A stretch of DNA of 64,000 nucleotides from C-114 sp963719285 (GCA_963719285.1 CAVRBO010000001.1:434001-498000); one strand, 5' to 3'; positions 32,754 to 41,285 are shown, counted from the first letter of the stretch. The notes: a model not told the origin generated them from the letters alone. Made by a program: numbers and translations.

Positions 32754-34387
32754 CGGTCGACCTGCTGGTCGTCGGGCGGATCGTGACACTTTCCGGCGAT
32801 GGCGCGGACGACCTGGGGGTCGTGGCCGCGATCGCGGTCGCCGACGGACGAGTGGTGGCCGCGGGCACGCTCGAGGATGTCGAGGGGATGGCGGGGCGGG
32901 CCACCCGCCGGATCGAGCTCGCGCCGGACGAGGTCGCCCTGCCGGGCCTGACGGACGGCCACCTGCACCTCGCCGACGCGGCCGTCGCGGCGACCCAGCT
33001 CGAGCTCGAGACGGCCGTCAGCCTCGATGCGGCCCTCGCCCGGATCCGAACGGCGCACGAGGCGCTGGCCGATCCCTCCGCCTGGCTGCGCGGTGGTGGC
33101 TGGGATGCCGGCCGATGGGGCGGCTGGCCGACCTCCGCCGCGCTCGAGACGGTCGCACCGGGCCGAAAGGTCGTGCTCTGGTCGCACGACCTCCACGCCG
33201 TGTGGGTGAGTCCCTCCGCGCTCGAGCTGTCCGGAGTGACGGCGGCGACGCCCGATCCGGCGGGGGGCATCGTCCGGCGCCGTTCCGATGGCTCGCCCGA
33301 GGGCGTGCTGCACGAGGACGCGACGGCGCTCGTCACCGCCCATGCCCCGACGCTCGATCGCGAGCGCCTCGCAGACCTCATCGAACGCTACGGACGGCGG
33401 TTGCTCGCATTCGGGGTGGTGGCCGCGCACGAACCCGGCGAACTGGAGACGGACGCCCGCCTGGAGCGCGGCTTTGCCGCGATCGAGCGCCTGTCCGCCG
33501 CCGGCCGGCTGCCGATCCGGGTCCACGCGGGGATCCGCAGGGGCGCTCTCGACCTGGCGGTCGCGCGCGGGCTGCGTTCGGGAGCGCCGCTCGGACCCGC
33601 GGACGGGCGAGCCAGGATCGGCTGGTTGAAGCTCTTCGGGGACGGGACCCTCGGGTCGCGGACGGCGGCCATCCTCGAGCCGTATGCCGACGAGCCGGGC
33701 CGCGGCGCGCCGCCGGCCGGGCCGTTCGGGACGTTCGTCACGGAGCCGGCCGAGATGGCCGGGCTGGCGGAGACGGCCGCTCGGGCGGGGATCGCCACCC
33801 AGATCCACGCGATCGGCGACCGGTCGCTCCGGGCCGCTCTCGACGCGCTCGGGCCGACCGCCGGCCGGACCGCGCTCCGGCCACGCGTGGAGCATGTCCA
33901 GCTCGTCGACGACGCGGACCTGCCCCGATTCGGCCGGACCGGGATCGTCGCGTCCGTCCAGCCGGCGGACCTGCGTGACGACGCCGCGAAAGCCCGCCGG
34001 GCGTGGGGCTCGCGGGCCGACCGGAGCTACCCCTGGGCCCGCCTGCTCGCGTCGGGCGCGACACTCGCCTTCGGCACGGACGCGCCCGCGGCCGACGACG
34101 ATCCGTGGCCGGCCCTGGCCATGGCCGTCCGCCGCCGCGACCCGTCGTGGCCTCCGGACGTCCCCGCATTCGCCCCGGACGAGGCGATCAGCCTGCCGCA
34201 GGCGCTCCGGGCCGCGTGCGTGGGCGCCGCCGCGGCCGCGGGCGAAGGCGATCGCGGCCGCCTGACGGCCGGCCAGCGCGCGGACCTGGTCGTCATCGCC
34301 GGGACGGCGCTATCGGATCCGGAGGTCCTCCGGACGACTCGCCCGAGGCTGGTCCTGATGGACGGCGTCGTCGCCCATGAGGCGTAG
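32750..34387 (+). CDS. YtcJ-like amidohydrolase
   Basis: This 545-residue amidohydrolase-3 protein has the metal-site HLHLADA motif after ALPGLTDG (near residue 70), IHAIGDRSLRAALDAL in the mid C-terminal half, VEHVQLVDDADLPRF, and FGTDAPAADDDPW with the catalytic Asp. The N- and C-terminal strands form the usual composite beta-sandwich (LLVVGRIVTL ... ADLVVIAG). The substrate is unknown. The GTG at 32750 was selected because it overlaps the asparaginase stop and gives a canonical start. The much longer open frame upstream is antisense or shadow sequence. Confidence 0.87.
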   Translation: MTVDLLVVGRIVTLSGDGADDLGVVAAIAVADGRVVAAGTLEDVEGMAGRATRRIELAPDEVALPGLTDGHLHLADAAVAATQLELETAVSLDAALARIRTAHEALADPSAWLRGGGWDAGRWGGWPTSAALETVAPGRKVVLWSHDLHAVWVSPSALELSGVTAATPDPAGGIVRRRSDGSPEGVLHEDATALVTAHAPTLDRERLADLIERYGRRLLAFGVVAAHEPGELETDARLERGFAAIERLSAAGRLPIRVHAGIRRGALDLAVARGLRSGAPLGPADGRARIGWLKLFGDGTLGSRTAAILEPYADEPGRGAPPAGPFGTFVTEPAEMAGLAETAARAGIATQIHAIGDRSLRAALDALGPTAGRTALRPRVEHVQLVDDADLPRFGRTGIVASVQPADLRDDAAKARRAWGSRADRSYPWARLLASGATLAFGTDAPAADDDPWPALAMAVRRRDPSWPPDVPAFAPDEAISLPQALRAACVGAAAAAGEGDRGRLTAGQRADLVVIAGTALSDPEVLRTTRPRLVLMDGVVAHEA

Positions 34388-34399
34388 GCAGGAGCGGGA

Positions 34400-35773
34400 C
34401 TAGCGCCGGAGCTCGGCCAGCGCCTCGGCGAACAGTCCGTTGAAGATCCGCGACGTGGACGGGAACGCGTGGATCGTGTCGGCCAGGAGCTCGATCTTCA
34501 CCCGGGCCTTGATCGCCAGGACGCACTCGTGGATCGCCGCCGACGCGTCGGGGCAGGCCATCGCGGCACCGATGAGCTCGTGGGAGCGACGGTCCACGGT
34601 GATCGTGACGTGGCCGATGGTCGCCTCGACGGAGTAACCCCTGGCCGTCTTCGGGAAGTCGGCCACGCATTCGAAGGCGTCGATTCCGGCCGCCATCGCC
34701 TGGTCGAGGGTGAGCCCGACCGACGCGGCCTCCGGGTCCGTGTACGTCGCCCTCGGCAGCGCTCGGTAATCCGGTAGGACCGCCTCGCCCAGCGCCATCC
34801 GGACCGCGAGCTCCCCCTGGTAGTGGCCCTGGTGGGTATGCAGCTCGGGACCCGCCGGATCGCCCACGATCCACAGCCCGTCGGCCACCCGGAGCCGTCC
34901 GTCGTGCGGGAACATCGCCCGATTCGAGACGTCGAGCCCGTAGTGCTCGAGGCCCAGGTCGTCGAGACCGAAGTCCCGGCCGACGGCGAGGAGGATGGCG
35001 TGACCCTCGGCCGTCGTCCCATCGTCGAGGTCGATCGCGTGGGCTCCGTCGGCGCCCGCTCCGGCCCGTGCCCGGATCGCCCGCACGCCCAGGCGGACAT
35101 GGACCCCGGACGCGACGAGTGCCGCCCGGACGGCCTCGGAGTTGCGCGGATGCTCGGTCGGCATGAGGCGGGGTCCGGACTGGACGATCGAGACCGGCAC
35201 GTCGAACCGGGCGTACACCTGGGACAGCTCGCAGCCGGTCGGCCCGCCGCCCAGGACGAGGAGGCTCTTCGGCAGCGTCCGGGCCAGGGTCGCCTCGCGG
35301 TTGGTCCAGTACGGGATGTCCTGGATGCCCTCGAGGGGCGGGACCTTCGTCGTCGAGCCGATCGCGACCACGACCTCGCGACCGCCGATCTCATGGGTCG
35401 TCCCGTCGTGGGTGACCGCGACCCGGCCCCGTCCCACGATCCGGGCGGTCCCGCGGTACGTGACCGCGCCCGCCTCCTCGAGCGCCTTGACGTGACTGGA
35501 GTCGTCCGGCTCGTCGGCGTCGGGCGGGCGGTTGACCATGTAGTCGCGCCGGGCCGAGGCCCTCGGCCACTCGTACAGGGCCGGGTTCGCGGCGTGCCGG
35601 GCCGCGGCATTGAGGAGCGCCTTGGACGGCACGCAGCCGATGTGCGGGCACGACCCGCCGAACCACAGACTGTCCACGATCGCGACGCTCTTCCCCGACC
35701 CCCGGGCCTTTTGCGCGGCCGCTTCGCCGGCCGGGCCGGCGCCGATGATGACGAAGTCGTACATGTCGGTCAT
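34400..35773 (-). CDS. FAD/NAD(P)-dependent disulfide oxidoreductase, Lpd-like but lacking the catalytic His
   Basis: This 457-residue class I flavoprotein reductase has a GAGPAGEAAA dinucleotide motif, the redox pair GGSCPHIGCVPSK (about residues 40-53), a second Rossmann motif LGGGPTGCELS and the WIVGDPAG FAD motif. In true dihydrolipoyl dehydrogenases the C-terminus reads HxHPTxxE. Here it reads IHAFPSTSRIF, so the His-Glu dyad is missing. It therefore resembles LpdA-type quinone/NAD(P)H reductases more than an E3 subunit, and no 2-oxo-acid dehydrogenase gene is nearby. A CACCAT hexamer lies seven bases before the ATG. Confidence 0.85.
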   Translation of the reverse strand: MTDMYDFVIIGAGPAGEAAAQKARGSGKSVAIVDSLWFGGSCPHIGCVPSKALLNAAARHAANPALYEWPRASARRDYMVNRPPDADEPDDSSHVKALEEAGAVTYRGTARIVGRGRVAVTHDGTTHEIGGREVVVAIGSTTKVPPLEGIQDIPYWTNREATLARTLPKSLLVLGGGPTGCELSQVYARFDVPVSIVQSGPRLMPTEHPRNSEAVRAALVASGVHVRLGVRAIRARAGAGADGAHAIDLDDGTTAEGHAILLAVGRDFGLDDLGLEHYGLDVSNRAMFPHDGRLRVADGLWIVGDPAGPELHTHQGHYQGELAVRMALGEAVLPDYRALPRATYTDPEAASVGLTLDQAMAAGIDAFECVADFPKTARGYSVEATIGHVTITVDRRSHELIGAAMACPDASAAIHECVLAIKARVKIELLADTIHAFPSTSRIFNGLFAEALAELRR

Positions 35774-35778
35774 GGGCG

Positions 35779-36618
35779 CTATGGTGCCTCACCGCCCGAG
35801 GTCGCCGCGCCGCCCCGCTGGCGGCGAGCCTCGTAGAACAGCACGGCCGCCGTCGCCGACACGTTGAGGCTGTCGGCGACCCCGAGCATGGGCAGGCGGA
35901 CGGCACGGACGTCCGGTGCCCGCCAGGCATCGCTCAGCCCTTCCGCTTCGGCGCCCAGGACGATCGCGACCGGCCCGCGGAAGTCCTGGGCCGCGTAATC
36001 GGTCGCGCCGTCCACCCGCGCGGCGACGATCGTGAGCCCGCGCGCGCGGAGCCAGGCCAGCGTGTCCCCCGTGGATGCCTCGACGACCGGCCGGGCGAAG
36101 ATGGTCCCCAGGCTCGCGCGGATGACGTTGGGATTGGCCAGATCGGTCCGTGGATCGGCCGCGACCACGGCGTCGAGGCCGGCCCCGTCGGCGGAGCGGA
36201 GGATCGCTCCCAGGTTGCCGGGCTTCTCCACGCCCTCGACCACCGCGATGAGGGCGCTGGCCGGTGGGGTGGGGGACGCGATCTGGTCGAGGGCGGGCCG
36301 GGGCATCCGGATGACGGCGACGATCCCGTCGGTCCGATCCCCGAAGGCGATCCGGACGAGGACCGGTTCCGAGACGAGGGTGGGGGTGTGGCCCGTCGCC
36401 GCGACGTGCGCCAGGAGGGCGGTGGCCTCCAGGCTCGTCACGAGCGATGGGGCGGCGAAGACTTCGATGAGCTCGACTCCGGCGTCCATCGCCCGGCGGA
36501 TCTCACGGACCCCGTCCACGATGGCGAGGCCCGTCGCGTCACGGTCCCGCCGATCGCGCAGCCGGACCACCGCCTTGATCCGCGGGTTCGCGGTGCTCGT
36601 GAGCTCGGGGGCGGTCAT
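35779..36618 (-). CDS. TrmH/SpoU-family RNA 2'-O-methyltransferase
   Basis: This 279-residue protein has an N-terminal RNA-binding substrate domain (ANPRIKAVVRLRDRRDRD) and a C-terminal SPOUT domain. Motif 1 is GNLGAILRSADGAGLDAVV, motif 2 is IVLGAEAEGLSD and motif 3 is LPMLGVADSLNVSATAAVL. These identify a SAM-dependent ribose methyltransferase acting on rRNA or tRNA; the target nucleotide is unknown. The ATG at 36618 gives the normal start. It lies 19 bases after the class I methyltransferase gene and five before the reductase gene. Confidence 0.92.
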   Translation of the reverse strand: MTAPELTSTANPRIKAVVRLRDRRDRDATGLAIVDGVREIRRAMDAGVELIEVFAAPSLVTSLEATALLAHVAATGHTPTLVSEPVLVRIAFGDRTDGIVAVIRMPRPALDQIASPTPPASALIAVVEGVEKPGNLGAILRSADGAGLDAVVAADPRTDLANPNVIRASLGTIFARPVVEASTGDTLAWLRARGLTIVAARVDGATDYAAQDFRGPVAIVLGAEAEGLSDAWRAPDVRAVRLPMLGVADSLNVSATAAVLFYEARRQRGGAATSGGEAP

Positions 36619-36637
36619 GCGTCGGCCGCGTGGCGCG

Positions 36638-37537
36638 TCACGGCGCCCGGCGCACCCAGCGCGCGGAGGCGCCGAGGTGGAGTTGCACGCCGCTCCGCGC
36701 ATCGATGCTGAGCGCCTCCGTCGTCAGGTCGCCCGGGCCCAGGGCCCGCTCGAGCCATGAGGCGATCCGTCCGCTCTCGACGTCGCCGCTGTGAGCCGAC
36801 AGGAGCACGAACGTGCCGCGCCACGGCTCCAGGAGGGCGCCGATGTCGTCCAGCAGGCCGGGAAGGTCGCGCTCGAGGCGCCAGTCATGGCCGCCCGGTC
36901 CGTGACCGTAGCTCGGTGGGTCGAGCACGATCCCCGCGTAGCGTCGCCCGCGCCGACGCTCACGGCGGGCGAACACGACGGCGTCGTCGGCGATCCAGCG
37001 GACCGGGCGGTCCGTGAAGCCGTTCAGCTCGGCGTTGCGGCGTGCCCAGGCGACCGCCGTGCGCGCTCCGTCGACGTGGGTCGCCCGCCCGCCGGCCGCC
37101 ACGGACGCGAGCGTGCTGCCGCCCGTGTAGCCGAACAGGTTGAGGACGGCGGGCGGTTCGGCGTCCGGGTTCGCGCCGCGTCGACCCGGCCTGGACAGCG
37201 CCACGAGCTTCTCGCCGATCCACTGCCGGTTCGGCGCCTGCTCCGCGAACCAGCCGACCTGGCCCGAGGCGGCGAGGCGCAGCTCCGCCTGCAGCGCTCC
37301 CTCCCGGATGCACCACGGCTCGATGGGCTTGCCCGTCCGGGTCGTCCAGCCGGCATGGTCCACGCCGCCGTCGAGCGCCCGATCGAAGCGCGCGTTCGCG
37401 GCGGGCCACGCGCCCGGGTCACGCTGCGGCCACCACTCGGCGGGCGGGCACGGTCGATCGAGGAGGACCGACCCGAACCGGTCGAGCCGCCGGCCGCCAC
37501 CCACGTCGATGAGCTCGTGATCGTCGGGCGTCGCCAT
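36638..37537 (-). CDS. Class I SAM-dependent methyltransferase, RlmI/RlmK-like
   Basis: This is a 299-residue protein. SAM motif I is NLFGYTGGSTLASVAAGG near residue 145, followed by HVDGARTAVAWARRNAELNG. Motif IV is VLDPPSYGHG near residue 225. The same arrangement occurs in the RlmI/RlmK-type 23S rRNA methyltransferases. The PUA domain of RlmI is not obvious, so the target is unproven. The ATG at 37537 was chosen over one 54 bases upstream because CATCAT sits six bases before it and the added residues look non-coding. It is divergent from tRNA-Val. Confidence 0.82.
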   Translation of the reverse strand: MATPDDHELIDVGGGRRLDRFGSVLLDRPCPPAEWWPQRDPGAWPAANARFDRALDGGVDHAGWTTRTGKPIEPWCIREGALQAELRLAASGQVGWFAEQAPNRQWIGEKLVALSRPGRRGANPDAEPPAVLNLFGYTGGSTLASVAAGGRATHVDGARTAVAWARRNAELNGFTDRPVRWIADDAVVFARRERRRGRRYAGIVLDPPSYGHGPGGHDWRLERDLPGLLDDIGALLEPWRGTFVLLSAHSGDVESGRIASWLERALGPGDLTTEALSIDARSGVQLHLGASARWVRRAP

Positions 37538-37623
37538 CGCCCCATGATGGCGGTTCGGCGATGGCGTCGCCCGCAGCCTCTGGGGTATCATCCGCGGGCG
37601 GCGCGACGGAACCGCGTCGCGTT

Positions 37624-37700
37624 GGGCGGCTAGCTCAGCTGGTTAGAGCACTTGCTTGACATGCAAGAGGTCACTGGTTCGAGTCCAGTGTCGCCCACCA
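37624..37700 (+). tRNA. tRNA-Val (GAC anticodon)
   Basis: This is a complete 77-nt cloverleaf. The GGGCGGC acceptor pairs with GTCGCCC with one G-T pair, the anticodon stem CTTGC/GCAAG encloses TTGACAT with anticodon GAC, and the T-arm is ACTGG-TTCGAGT-CCAGT. The discriminator is A and CCA is encoded. TATCAT at 37586-37591 is a likely -10 element. Confidence 0.97.
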
Positions 37701-37825
37701 TCCCCTTCATCCGTCGGCAAGGCCGTGGCGGCGCGGGCCTTGCGATCCGGTGAAGTGGCCCCGCGACGGTAACGTCCGCGGGCTTCGCACGTTCCTATGT
37801 GTGGCGACCCCGCACGAGGACTTCG

Positions 37826-37891
37826 ATGAGCCAGCTTCGACGCATCTTCATCACCTGGTGGAAACGCGCGATGCGCTGGGTCGAGGAGTAG
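37826..37891 (+). CDS. Candidate 21-residue cationic amphipathic peptide
   Basis: This short frame in the gap between tRNA-Val and thrS starts at an ATG with GAGGA five bases upstream and ends at TAG. The product has Arg/Lys and Trp residues spaced as in an amphipathic helix (RRIFITWWKRAMRWVEE). It ends before the thrS leader promoter, so it is not an obvious attenuation peptide; it contains one Thr. It may be a real small membrane-active protein or a chance frame. Confidence 0.3.
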   Translation: MSQLRRIFITWWKRAMRWVEE

Positions 37892-37918
37892 TCGCACGCC
37901 GTTCGAGGCAGGAACCGG

Positions 37919-38195
37919 TTGCCCGTCCGCCCGCGACCGACGATACTGACGCCAACGCGACGATCGGGATATGCCCGCCGCCGACGGTCCCCAGAGAGCC
38001 GGACAGATGCTGCGAGTCCGGCGGCCGGAGTCGACGACCGCACCACCCGTGAGCGACCGGTGAACCGGTCCGGGATCCGCCCGTTAGCGCGGCCACGAGA
38101 GCGACCGCCACGGCGCAGCCGGGACGATCGAAGGCGGGTGGTACCGCGGGAGTGTCCTGATCGACCTCTCGTCCTGTCGGACGAGGGGTTTCGTG
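37919..38195 (+). promoter_or_regulatory. Promoter and T-box riboswitch leader of thrS
   Basis: A promoter-like pair (TTGCCC at 37919-37924, 17-base spacer, GATACT at 37942-37947) precedes an RNA leader with T-box hallmarks. Stem I apical elements are CAGAGAGCC with GCCGGAC (37998-38004) pairing to GTCCGGC (38016-38022) and a TGCGAG segment. The T-box sequence AAGGCGGGTGGTACCGCG lies at 38131-38148. A terminator hairpin CTCGTCC-TGTC-GGACGAG (38168-38185) is followed by a T-rich stretch. Uncharged tRNA-Thr would pair at TGGT and prevent termination. Several ACC triplets at 38037-38047 are candidate specifier codons; which is used is unresolved. Confidence 0.85.
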
Positions 38196-38212
38196 ATTCT
38201 CAGGAGGCCGAC

Positions 38213-40051
38213 ATGAGCGAGCAGCAGCCATCGGGCGACGAGGAGGACGTCGTGTTCGAGGCGCCCGAGCGTGGCTCGGCCGACGAATTGCTCGATGCGG
38301 GCGCCCACAGCGAGCTCGACGCGATGCGCCACAGCGCGGCCCACGTGATGGCCGAGGCGGTCATGGACCTCTTCCCGGGCACGGAGCTCGGCATCGGCCC
38401 GGCCATCGCGGACGGGTTCTACTACGACTTCAAGCTGCCACGCCAGCTGACGCCCGAGGACCTTGGCGCGATCGAGGAGCGCATGGCCGCGAGCGTCGCG
38501 GCGGACCACCCGTTCGTGCGCCGCGAACTGTCGCCGGCCGACGGCCGGGCCCTGTTCCTCGAGCGCAAGCAGCCGTTCAAGGTCGAGATCCTGGACGACC
38601 TCGCGGCGAAGGCGAAGGCCGAGGGCGCGCACATGCCGCCGGTCTCGCTGTACGAGCACGGCTCGTTCAGCGACCTGTGCAAGGGACCGCACGTCGCGTC
38701 CACGGGCCGGATCGGCCCGTTCAAGCTCCTCGCGCTGGCCGGTGCCTACTGGCGCGGCGACGAGAAGCGGCCGATGCTCCAGCGCATCTACGGCACGGTC
38801 TGGGACAACGCCGCGGACCTCGAGAAGTACCTGTGGCGGCGGGCCGAGGCCAAGAAGCGCGACCACCGGCGCCTCGGTGTCCAGCTCGACCTGTACAGCT
38901 TCCACGACGTGAGCCCGGGTTCGGCGTTCTGGCATCCCAAGGGCCAGCTCATCTGGCGCACCCTCGAGGGCGCGATGCGCGAGCTCCAGGCCCGCCGCGG
39001 CTACCAGGAGATCAGCACGCCCATCCTCGTCGACAAGAAGCTGTGGCAGCAGTCGGGCCACTGGGACCTGTACGACGTGAACATGTTCAAGCTCGAGGCC
39101 GAGGGCCACGAGTTCGCGCTCAAGCCCATGAACTGCCCGGAATCCACCTACATCTACCGCTCGAAGGTCCGCTCCTACCGCGACCTGCCGCTCCGCTTCA
39201 ACGAGTACGGCCGGCTCCACCGCAACGAACGGTCGGGCACGCTGTCCGGGCTCACCCGGGTCCGCCAGTTCATCCAGGACGACGCCCACATCTACGTCCG
39301 GCCGGACCAGCTGGCCGACGAGATCGAAGCGCTGCTCGGCGAGGTCCGGGAGGCCTACTCCTGGGTCGGCCTGACGCCGCGATTCGCCTTCGCGACGAAG
39401 CCCGACAAGGCGATCGGCGACCCGGCCCTCTGGGATCGGGCGGAGGCGCTCATCAAGGCCGCCCTGGACAAGGCCGGCGGCGACTACATGGTCAAGCCGA
39501 AGGACGGCACGTTCTACGCGCCGAAGATCGACATCTACATCGACGACGCCCTGGGGCGCGAATGGCAGATGGCCACGATCCAGGTCGACCTCACGATGCT
39601 GCCCGAGCGGTTCGACCTGAACTACATCGACGAGCACGGCGAACCGCAGCGACCCATCGCCATCCACCGGGCGATCTACGGGTCGCTGGAGCGGTTCATC
39701 GGCATCCTCGTCGAGCACTTCGCCGGCGCGTTCCCGCTCTGGCTGGCGCCCGTCCAGGCCGTGGTCATCCCGATCGCCGACCGCCATGTCGAGGCGGGGG
39801 AGGAGCTCGCCGTCCTGCTCCGGTCGCGCGGGCTGCGGGTCGAGGTCGACCGGTCCGACAACCGGATGCAGAACAAGATCCGGCTCGCCCAGGAGCAGAA
39901 GGTCCCGTACATGATCGTCCTGGGCGACCGCGAGATCGAGGCGCGGACGGCGTCGCCCCGGACTCGTGCCGGCGAACAGCAGCCGGCCGAGCCATGGGAT
40001 TCGTTCGCCGACCGCCTGGCGGCCGAGTCCGCTTCCCGGGGACGTGACTGA
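38213..40051 (+). CDS. thrS: Threonyl-tRNA synthetase
   Basis: This 612-residue class II synthetase has the editing domain from about residue 38 (MRHSAAHVMAEAVMDLFPG). The catalytic core has motif 2 (FNEYGRLHRNERSGTLSGL, about 320-345) and motif 3 (YGSLERFIGILVEH, about 485), followed by the anticodon-binding domain. The usual N-terminal TGS domain is absent; a short acidic segment replaces it. An AGGAGG ribosome-binding site precedes the ATG. Expression is probably controlled by the T-box leader. infC follows after a separate promoter. Confidence 0.96.
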   Translation: MSEQQPSGDEEDVVFEAPERGSADELLDAGAHSELDAMRHSAAHVMAEAVMDLFPGTELGIGPAIADGFYYDFKLPRQLTPEDLGAIEERMAASVAADHPFVRRELSPADGRALFLERKQPFKVEILDDLAAKAKAEGAHMPPVSLYEHGSFSDLCKGPHVASTGRIGPFKLLALAGAYWRGDEKRPMLQRIYGTVWDNAADLEKYLWRRAEAKKRDHRRLGVQLDLYSFHDVSPGSAFWHPKGQLIWRTLEGAMRELQARRGYQEISTPILVDKKLWQQSGHWDLYDVNMFKLEAEGHEFALKPMNCPESTYIYRSKVRSYRDLPLRFNEYGRLHRNERSGTLSGLTRVRQFIQDDAHIYVRPDQLADEIEALLGEVREAYSWVGLTPRFAFATKPDKAIGDPALWDRAEALIKAALDKAGGDYMVKPKDGTFYAPKIDIYIDDALGREWQMATIQVDLTMLPERFDLNYIDEHGEPQRPIAIHRAIYGSLERFIGILVEHFAGAFPLWLAPVQAVVIPIADRHVEAGEELAVLLRSRGLRVEVDRSDNRMQNKIRLAQEQKVPYMIVLGDREIEARTASPRTRAGEQQPAEPWDSFADRLAAESASRGRD

Positions 40052-40116
40052 GAAGCGCCACGATCCGCGGCCGGCGGCCACTCGCGGCCGGCGCGGGATG
40101 GCATCGTCACTCGCGA

Positions 40117-40146
40117 TTGTCGGGCAAACAGACCCTGTGCTATCCT
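40117..40146 (+). promoter_or_regulatory. Promoter for the infC-rpmI-rplT-pheST operon
   Basis: TTGTCG at 40117-40122 and TATCCT at 40141-40146 are separated by 18 bases, a good sigma-70-type promoter. It lies in the 173-base gap between thrS and infC. The same TTGTCG -35 sequence appears in front of the CvpA-family gene. About 70 nt of leader would precede infC. Confidence 0.6.
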
Positions 40147-40224
40147 GCGCCGGCGGCCGAGCCCAGGCCGCTGGCCGTGCCGTGCACGCCAGGCGTCGGT
40201 GCCAACGTTATGAAGGGGTAAACC

Positions 40225-41070
40225 ATCAGTCGAGACCTGCGCATCAATCAGATGATCCGGATCCCACAGGTCCGAGTCGTTGACGAAGAGGGTGAACAGC
40301 TGGGCGTCATGCCCACGCCGAAGGCCCTCGAAATGGCGCAGGAACGGGGCTACGACCTCGTCGAGGTGGCCCCGATGGCCTCCCCGCCGGTCGCCCGTTT
40401 CCTCGACTTCGGTCAGTACAAGTACGAGCTGACCAAGCGCGAGAAGGAAGCCAAGCGCAAGCAGCGCTCGGTGACGTTCAAGGAGGTTCGTCTCAAGCCG
40501 AAGATCGGCATCGGCGACTTCGATACCAAGGTCCGACGGGCGATCGAGTTCCTCGAGGATGGCGACCGGATCAAGGTCGCGGTCCAGTTCCGCGGCCGGG
40601 AGCTCACCCATCCGGAGATCGGGCGGGCGCTCCTGGAGAAGTTCTCCGACAAGATCAAGGATCATGGCGTGATCGAGCGGGCACCGCTCCTCGAAGGCAA
40701 GTCGATGCACATCACGGTGGGGTCGATCCACAAGCCGAAGGCGCACGAAGGTCCGGCGACCGCCGGCCCCGGAGCGACGCCTCCGGACGGCGGACCGGTC
40801 CCCACCCCGGCACCCCGGGCACCGATCGCACCCCCAGCCGCGACGCCGGTCGCCGAACCGGTACCGGCCCCGGCCGCAGTGGCCGCGGCGCCGGCCCCCG
40901 CTCCGCGGGCCGAACCGGCGATCGCCGAACCAGAGATCGCAGTCCCCGCACCGGCGGCCTCGACCGTCGCAGCACCCGAAACGGCACCCGCCACACCGAA
41001 GCCACGCACGAGAGCGAAGCCAGTCGCAGCGCCAGCCGAGGCGCCCGAGCCGGCACCGACAGGAGAGTAA
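40225..41070 (+). CDS. infC: Translation initiation factor IF-3 with non-canonical start and low-complexity tail
   Basis: This 281-residue IF-3 has an N-domain (RINQMIRIPQVRVVDEEGEQLGV), a linker rich in Lys/Arg, and a C-domain (VRLKPKIGIGDFDTKVRRAIEFL ... FRGRELTHPEIG). The family-typical start ISRDLRIN is encoded from ATC at 40225, preceded by AAGGGG seven bases upstream. No ATG/GTG lies in frame until 40252, which would delete nine conserved residues. IF-3 genes often use rare starts for autoregulation. Residues after about 175 form an Ala/Pro-rich extension of roughly 100 residues beyond the usual 180. Confidence 0.93.
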   Translation: MSRDLRINQMIRIPQVRVVDEEGEQLGVMPTPKALEMAQERGYDLVEVAPMASPPVARFLDFGQYKYELTKREKEAKRKQRSVTFKEVRLKPKIGIGDFDTKVRRAIEFLEDGDRIKVAVQFRGRELTHPEIGRALLEKFSDKIKDHGVIERAPLLEGKSMHITVGSIHKPKAHEGPATAGPGATPPDGGPVPTPAPRAPIAPPAATPVAEPVPAPAAVAAAPAPAPRAEPAIAEPEIAVPAPAASTVAAPETAPATPKPRTRAKPVAAPAEAPEPAPTGE

Positions 41071-41078
41071 GGCCGCAC

Positions 41079-41276
41079 ATGCCCAAGATGAAGAGCCACA
41101 AGGCGGCCCAGAAGCGCCTCGGCGTCACCGGCAGCGGGAAGGTCTACCGCGTCCGCTCATGGCGCGGCCACCACCTCGAGATCAAGTCGTCTCGACGCAC
41201 CCGGCGCTACGCCGGCAAGAGCATCGTGGGCGGCGAGCACGCAGCGCAGGTCCGTCGCCTGCTGCCGTACCTCTAG
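41079..41276 (+). CDS. rpmI: 50S ribosomal protein L35
   Basis: This 65-residue L35 has the standard MPKMKSHKAAQKRLGVTGSG opening, a basic composition, and the C-terminal AAQVRRLLPYL. It lies between infC and rplT in the conserved infC-rpmI-rplT order, eight bases after infC. Confidence 0.96.
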   Translation: MPKMKSHKAAQKRLGVTGSGKVYRVRSWRGHHLEIKSSRRTRRYAGKSIVGGEHAAQVRRLLPYL

Positions 41277-41285
41277 GAGCGACAG

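Noticed and set aside
30077..34387. Open frame of 1436 codons on the plus strand
   Set aside because: Only the last 545 codons (from 32750) match a protein family. The upstream part runs in another frame through the DUF951, MFS and asparaginase genes and is Arg/Pro-rich shadow coding.
34400..35773. Dihydrolipoyl dehydrogenase (E3) of a 2-oxo-acid complex
   Set aside because: The catalytic His-Glu pair is absent and no E1 or E2 genes are nearby.
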